The translations under genes were made by a program, and so were the position numbers. A stretch of DNA of 6,142 nucleotides from an uncultured Alphaproteobacteria bacterium (lineage in GTDB: Bacteria; Pseudomonadota; Alphaproteobacteria; Micavibrionales; Micavibrionaceae), in the NCBI GenBank assembly GCA_934538895.1, contig CAKTCH010000098.1, positions 1-6,142 of the forward strand. The letters are read 5' to 3'. The notes beneath the pieces are model-generated. The model searched no databases. It was not told the origin of the DNA and worked only from the letters and a program-made list of their open reading frames with translations. Each line of letters starts with the position of its first letter. The stretch's first letter is position 1. Of this stretch, positions 4,552-6,142 are shown in pieces.

Positions 4552-6142
4552 TCAGGCCGCGTCGGATCGGTCCAGCAGCCCTTCACGGCGCAGCAGGGCG
4601 TCGGGATCGGCGTCGGTGCCGCGGAAATTGCGGTACAGGATGGCCGGGTGTTCGGTGCCGCCGCGCTCCAGTATTTCACGGCGGTAGCGCATCAGGCGTT
4701 CCTCGTCGTAGATCGCGTTTTCGGTCATGAAATAGAATGCGTCCGCGTCCAGCACTTCCGCCCATTTATAGCTGTTGTAGCCGGAAGCGTAACCGCCGCC
4801 GAAGATATGGCTGAACGATGTCGAGGTCGGGCCCGCCAGCATCGGGAACAGGCGGGTGTCTTTCGTCACCTCTTCCTCGAATTTGAAGACGTCGAAGCCG
4901 TATTCGCTTTCAATCTCTTTCGGATCGGTCGTGTACCATGTCATGTCCAGCAGGCCGAGATTGACCTGACGCAGACCCATCGAGGCGATCATGAAGTTCT
5001 TCGACTTGTTCAGCTTCTCGAACAAATCGTCGGGAATCTTCTCGCCCGTCTGCCAGTGGCCGCTGATGAGGTCGAGCGTCTCGCGGGTATAAGCCCAGTT
5101 TTCCTGCACCTGCGACGGCAGTTCGACGAAATCCCATTTCACGTTGGGGCTGGCGAGGGAGCGATAGGTCACGTTCGAAAGCAGGCCGTGCATCGCGTGG
5201 CCCATTTCATGGAACAGGGTCGTCACCTCGTCATGCGTGAGCAACGAGGGTTTATCCGGCAGCGGTTCGGTGAAGTTGCAGACGATGGCGATGACCGGTC
5301 GTTCGACCTTGCCCCGGAACAGGCCCTGCGAGCGATAACCCGTCATCCAGGCGCCGGGTTTCTTGCCGGTGCGCGGGTGGAAATCGGCATAGAAGGTGCC
5401 GATGAAATCGCCGGTCTTCGTGTCCGTCACATCGAATGCCTTCACGTCGGTGGCATAGACGGGGTATGCCTTGTTTTCCTTGAACGTCACGCCGAACTGG
5501 CGGCTGAAATGCGCGAAGCAGCCGCTCAGGACTTTATCCAGCGGGAAATAGGGTCGCAAATCCTCGCTCGAAAAACCGAAAACGAATTCCTTCATTTTCT
5601 CGCTGTAATAGGCGATGTCCCACGGCATCAATTCCGCCGGGCCGCCGTTTTGCGCGGCGAACTCTTTCAGCGCTTCCAGATCGCGCCGGGCGGCGGGCTT
5701 GTACGCCGCTTTCAGCCTGTCGAGGAAACTGAAAACGATCTCCGGCTTTTCCGACATGCGGTCTTCCAGTACGAAATGCGCGGGCGTCTGGTAACCCAGC
5801 AGTTTCGCGCTTTCATAGCTCAGGGATACGATCTGTTTGATTGTGCCCTGATTGTCGAACTTGTCTTTCCAGGCGCGCGTGCCGAAGGCGCGCCACATTT
5901 TTTCGCGCAGGGCGCGGTTATCGGCGTAGGTGACGAAGGGGCCGTAGCTCGGGTAATCCAGCGTGAACAGCCATTTGCCGGGCTGTTCCTTTTTTTCGGC
6001 GCGGGCTTTGGCGGCGGCGATCACATCTTCGGGTAATCCTGCGAGGTCCGGTTCCCTGTCGATCACCAGCGTAAACGCTTCCATAGAATCCTTGATGTTT
6101 TCGTTGAACTGCGTGCCGAGCGTCGAGAAGGCGATATTAATT
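4552..6142 (-). CDS. M3-family zinc oligopeptidase (Dcp/PrlC type), N-terminus outside window
   Basis: A cytosolic-type zinc metallopeptidase of family M3, which cleaves short peptides (peptidyl-dipeptidase Dcp or oligopeptidase A). The thermolysin-type motif HEMGH is encoded at 5197-5211 and the third zinc ligand, the Glu of FVELPSQ, at 5122-5124. The 29-residue spacing from the first His to this Glu is the one known for Dcp. The C-terminal substrate-closing segment FSHIFGGGYASGYNSY is intact and the protein ends in a normal YRNFRG...LL..EGLL tail. ENW after ELPSQ, ISGHWQTGE and the WAEVL.ADAF segment lean toward PrlC, while DFVELPSQ is also Dcp-like, so I give no symbol. The methionine at 6082-6084 is internal: the frame stays open to the window edge, and the extra residues (LGTQFNENIKDSMEAF) match the family. 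About 530 of the usual 680-700 residues are visible. It reads toward the regulator operon and ends at a terminator. Confidence 0.9.
   Translation of the reverse strand, partial: INIAFSTLGTQFNENIKDSMEAFTLVIDREPDLAGLPEDVIAAAKARAEKKEQPGKWLFTLDYPSYGPFVTYADNRALREKMWRAFGTRAWKDKFDNQGTIKQIVSLSYESAKLLGYQTPAHFVLEDRMSEKPEIVFSFLDRLKAAYKPAARRDLEALKEFAAQNGGPAELMPWDIAYYSEKMKEFVFGFSSEDLRPYFPLDKVLSGCFAHFSRQFGVTFKENKAYPVYATDVKAFDVTDTKTGDFIGTFYADFHPRTGKKPGAWMTGYRSQGLFRGKVERPVIAIVCNFTEPLPDKPSLLTHDEVTTLFHEMGHAMHGLLSNVTYRSLASPNVKWDFVELPSQVQENWAYTRETLDLISGHWQTGEKIPDDLFEKLNKSKNFMIASMGLRQVNLGLLDMTWYTTDPKEIESEYGFDVFKFEEEVTKDTRLFPMLAGPTSTSFSHIFGGGYASGYNSYKWAEVLDADAFYFMTENAIYDEERLMRYRREILERGGTEHPAILYRNFRGTDADPDALLRREGLLDRSDAA

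Noticed and set aside
4404..4679. Open frame of 91 codons on the - strand spanning the terminator and peptidase 3' end
   Set aside because: Proline-rich, low-complexity translation that runs through a terminator hairpin and out of frame over the peptidase gene.
4534..6036. Open frame of 500 codons on the + strand, opposite the M3 peptidase
   Set aside because: It is the antisense shadow of a clear M3 peptidase with intact HEMGH motif. The translation has no recognisable family pattern, and its start overlaps the T-run of the terminator at 4527-4533.
6082..6084. Methionine at 6084 as the start of the M3 peptidase
   Set aside because: The frame stays open to the window edge, the upstream residues (LGTQFNENIKDS) match the family, and the protein would be about 170 residues too short. 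There is no ribosome binding site.

Overview
The window reads like a piece of an alphaproteobacterial chromosome with high GC in most genes. This is inferred from gene style and codon use only; there is no rRNA or marker gene. It holds seven protein-coding genes, two of them cut by the window edges, plus several compact intergenic control elements. I see no tRNA, rRNA, CRISPR array, transposase or phage gene.

Left part (1-1400, + strand): the C-terminal part of a GDP-L-fucose synthase (surface-sugar precursor synthesis), then a complete arginase-family ureohydrolase of 306 residues with all six manganese ligands but an unusual substrate loop. A short hypothetical gene on the - strand (1402-1776) meets the ureohydrolase tail to tail, with one base between the stop codons.

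Middle part (1777-2473): an intergenic region with a TTGACA-type promoter, then a + strand gene for a small, basic, helical protein of unknown function that probably starts at TTG (1934-2332). It ends in four consecutive in-frame stop codons, followed by a perfect hairpin and an intrinsic terminator.

Central operon (2474-4191, - strand): an XRE-type regulator with a C-terminal effector-like domain, followed 17 bases later by a methyltransferase of the EgtD family (histidine-specific SAM-dependent methyltransferase fold). No EgtB or other ergothioneine gene is visible, and the position that in EgtD carries the imidazole-contacting glutamate appears to be methionine. The substrate is therefore open. 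Parts of this operon look lower in GC than the flanking genes, so it may be an accessory module.

Right part (4192-6142): a 360-base gene-free stretch with a possible operator for the regulator, a candidate small RNA carrying the anti-Shine-Dalgarno-like motif CCTCCTCCC, and a strong terminator. Beyond it is a - strand M3-family zinc oligopeptidase (Dcp/PrlC type), whose N-terminus lies outside the window. The two terminator regions (about 2342-2424 and 4442-4533) share several short motifs in the same order, which is the most unusual non-coding signal here.
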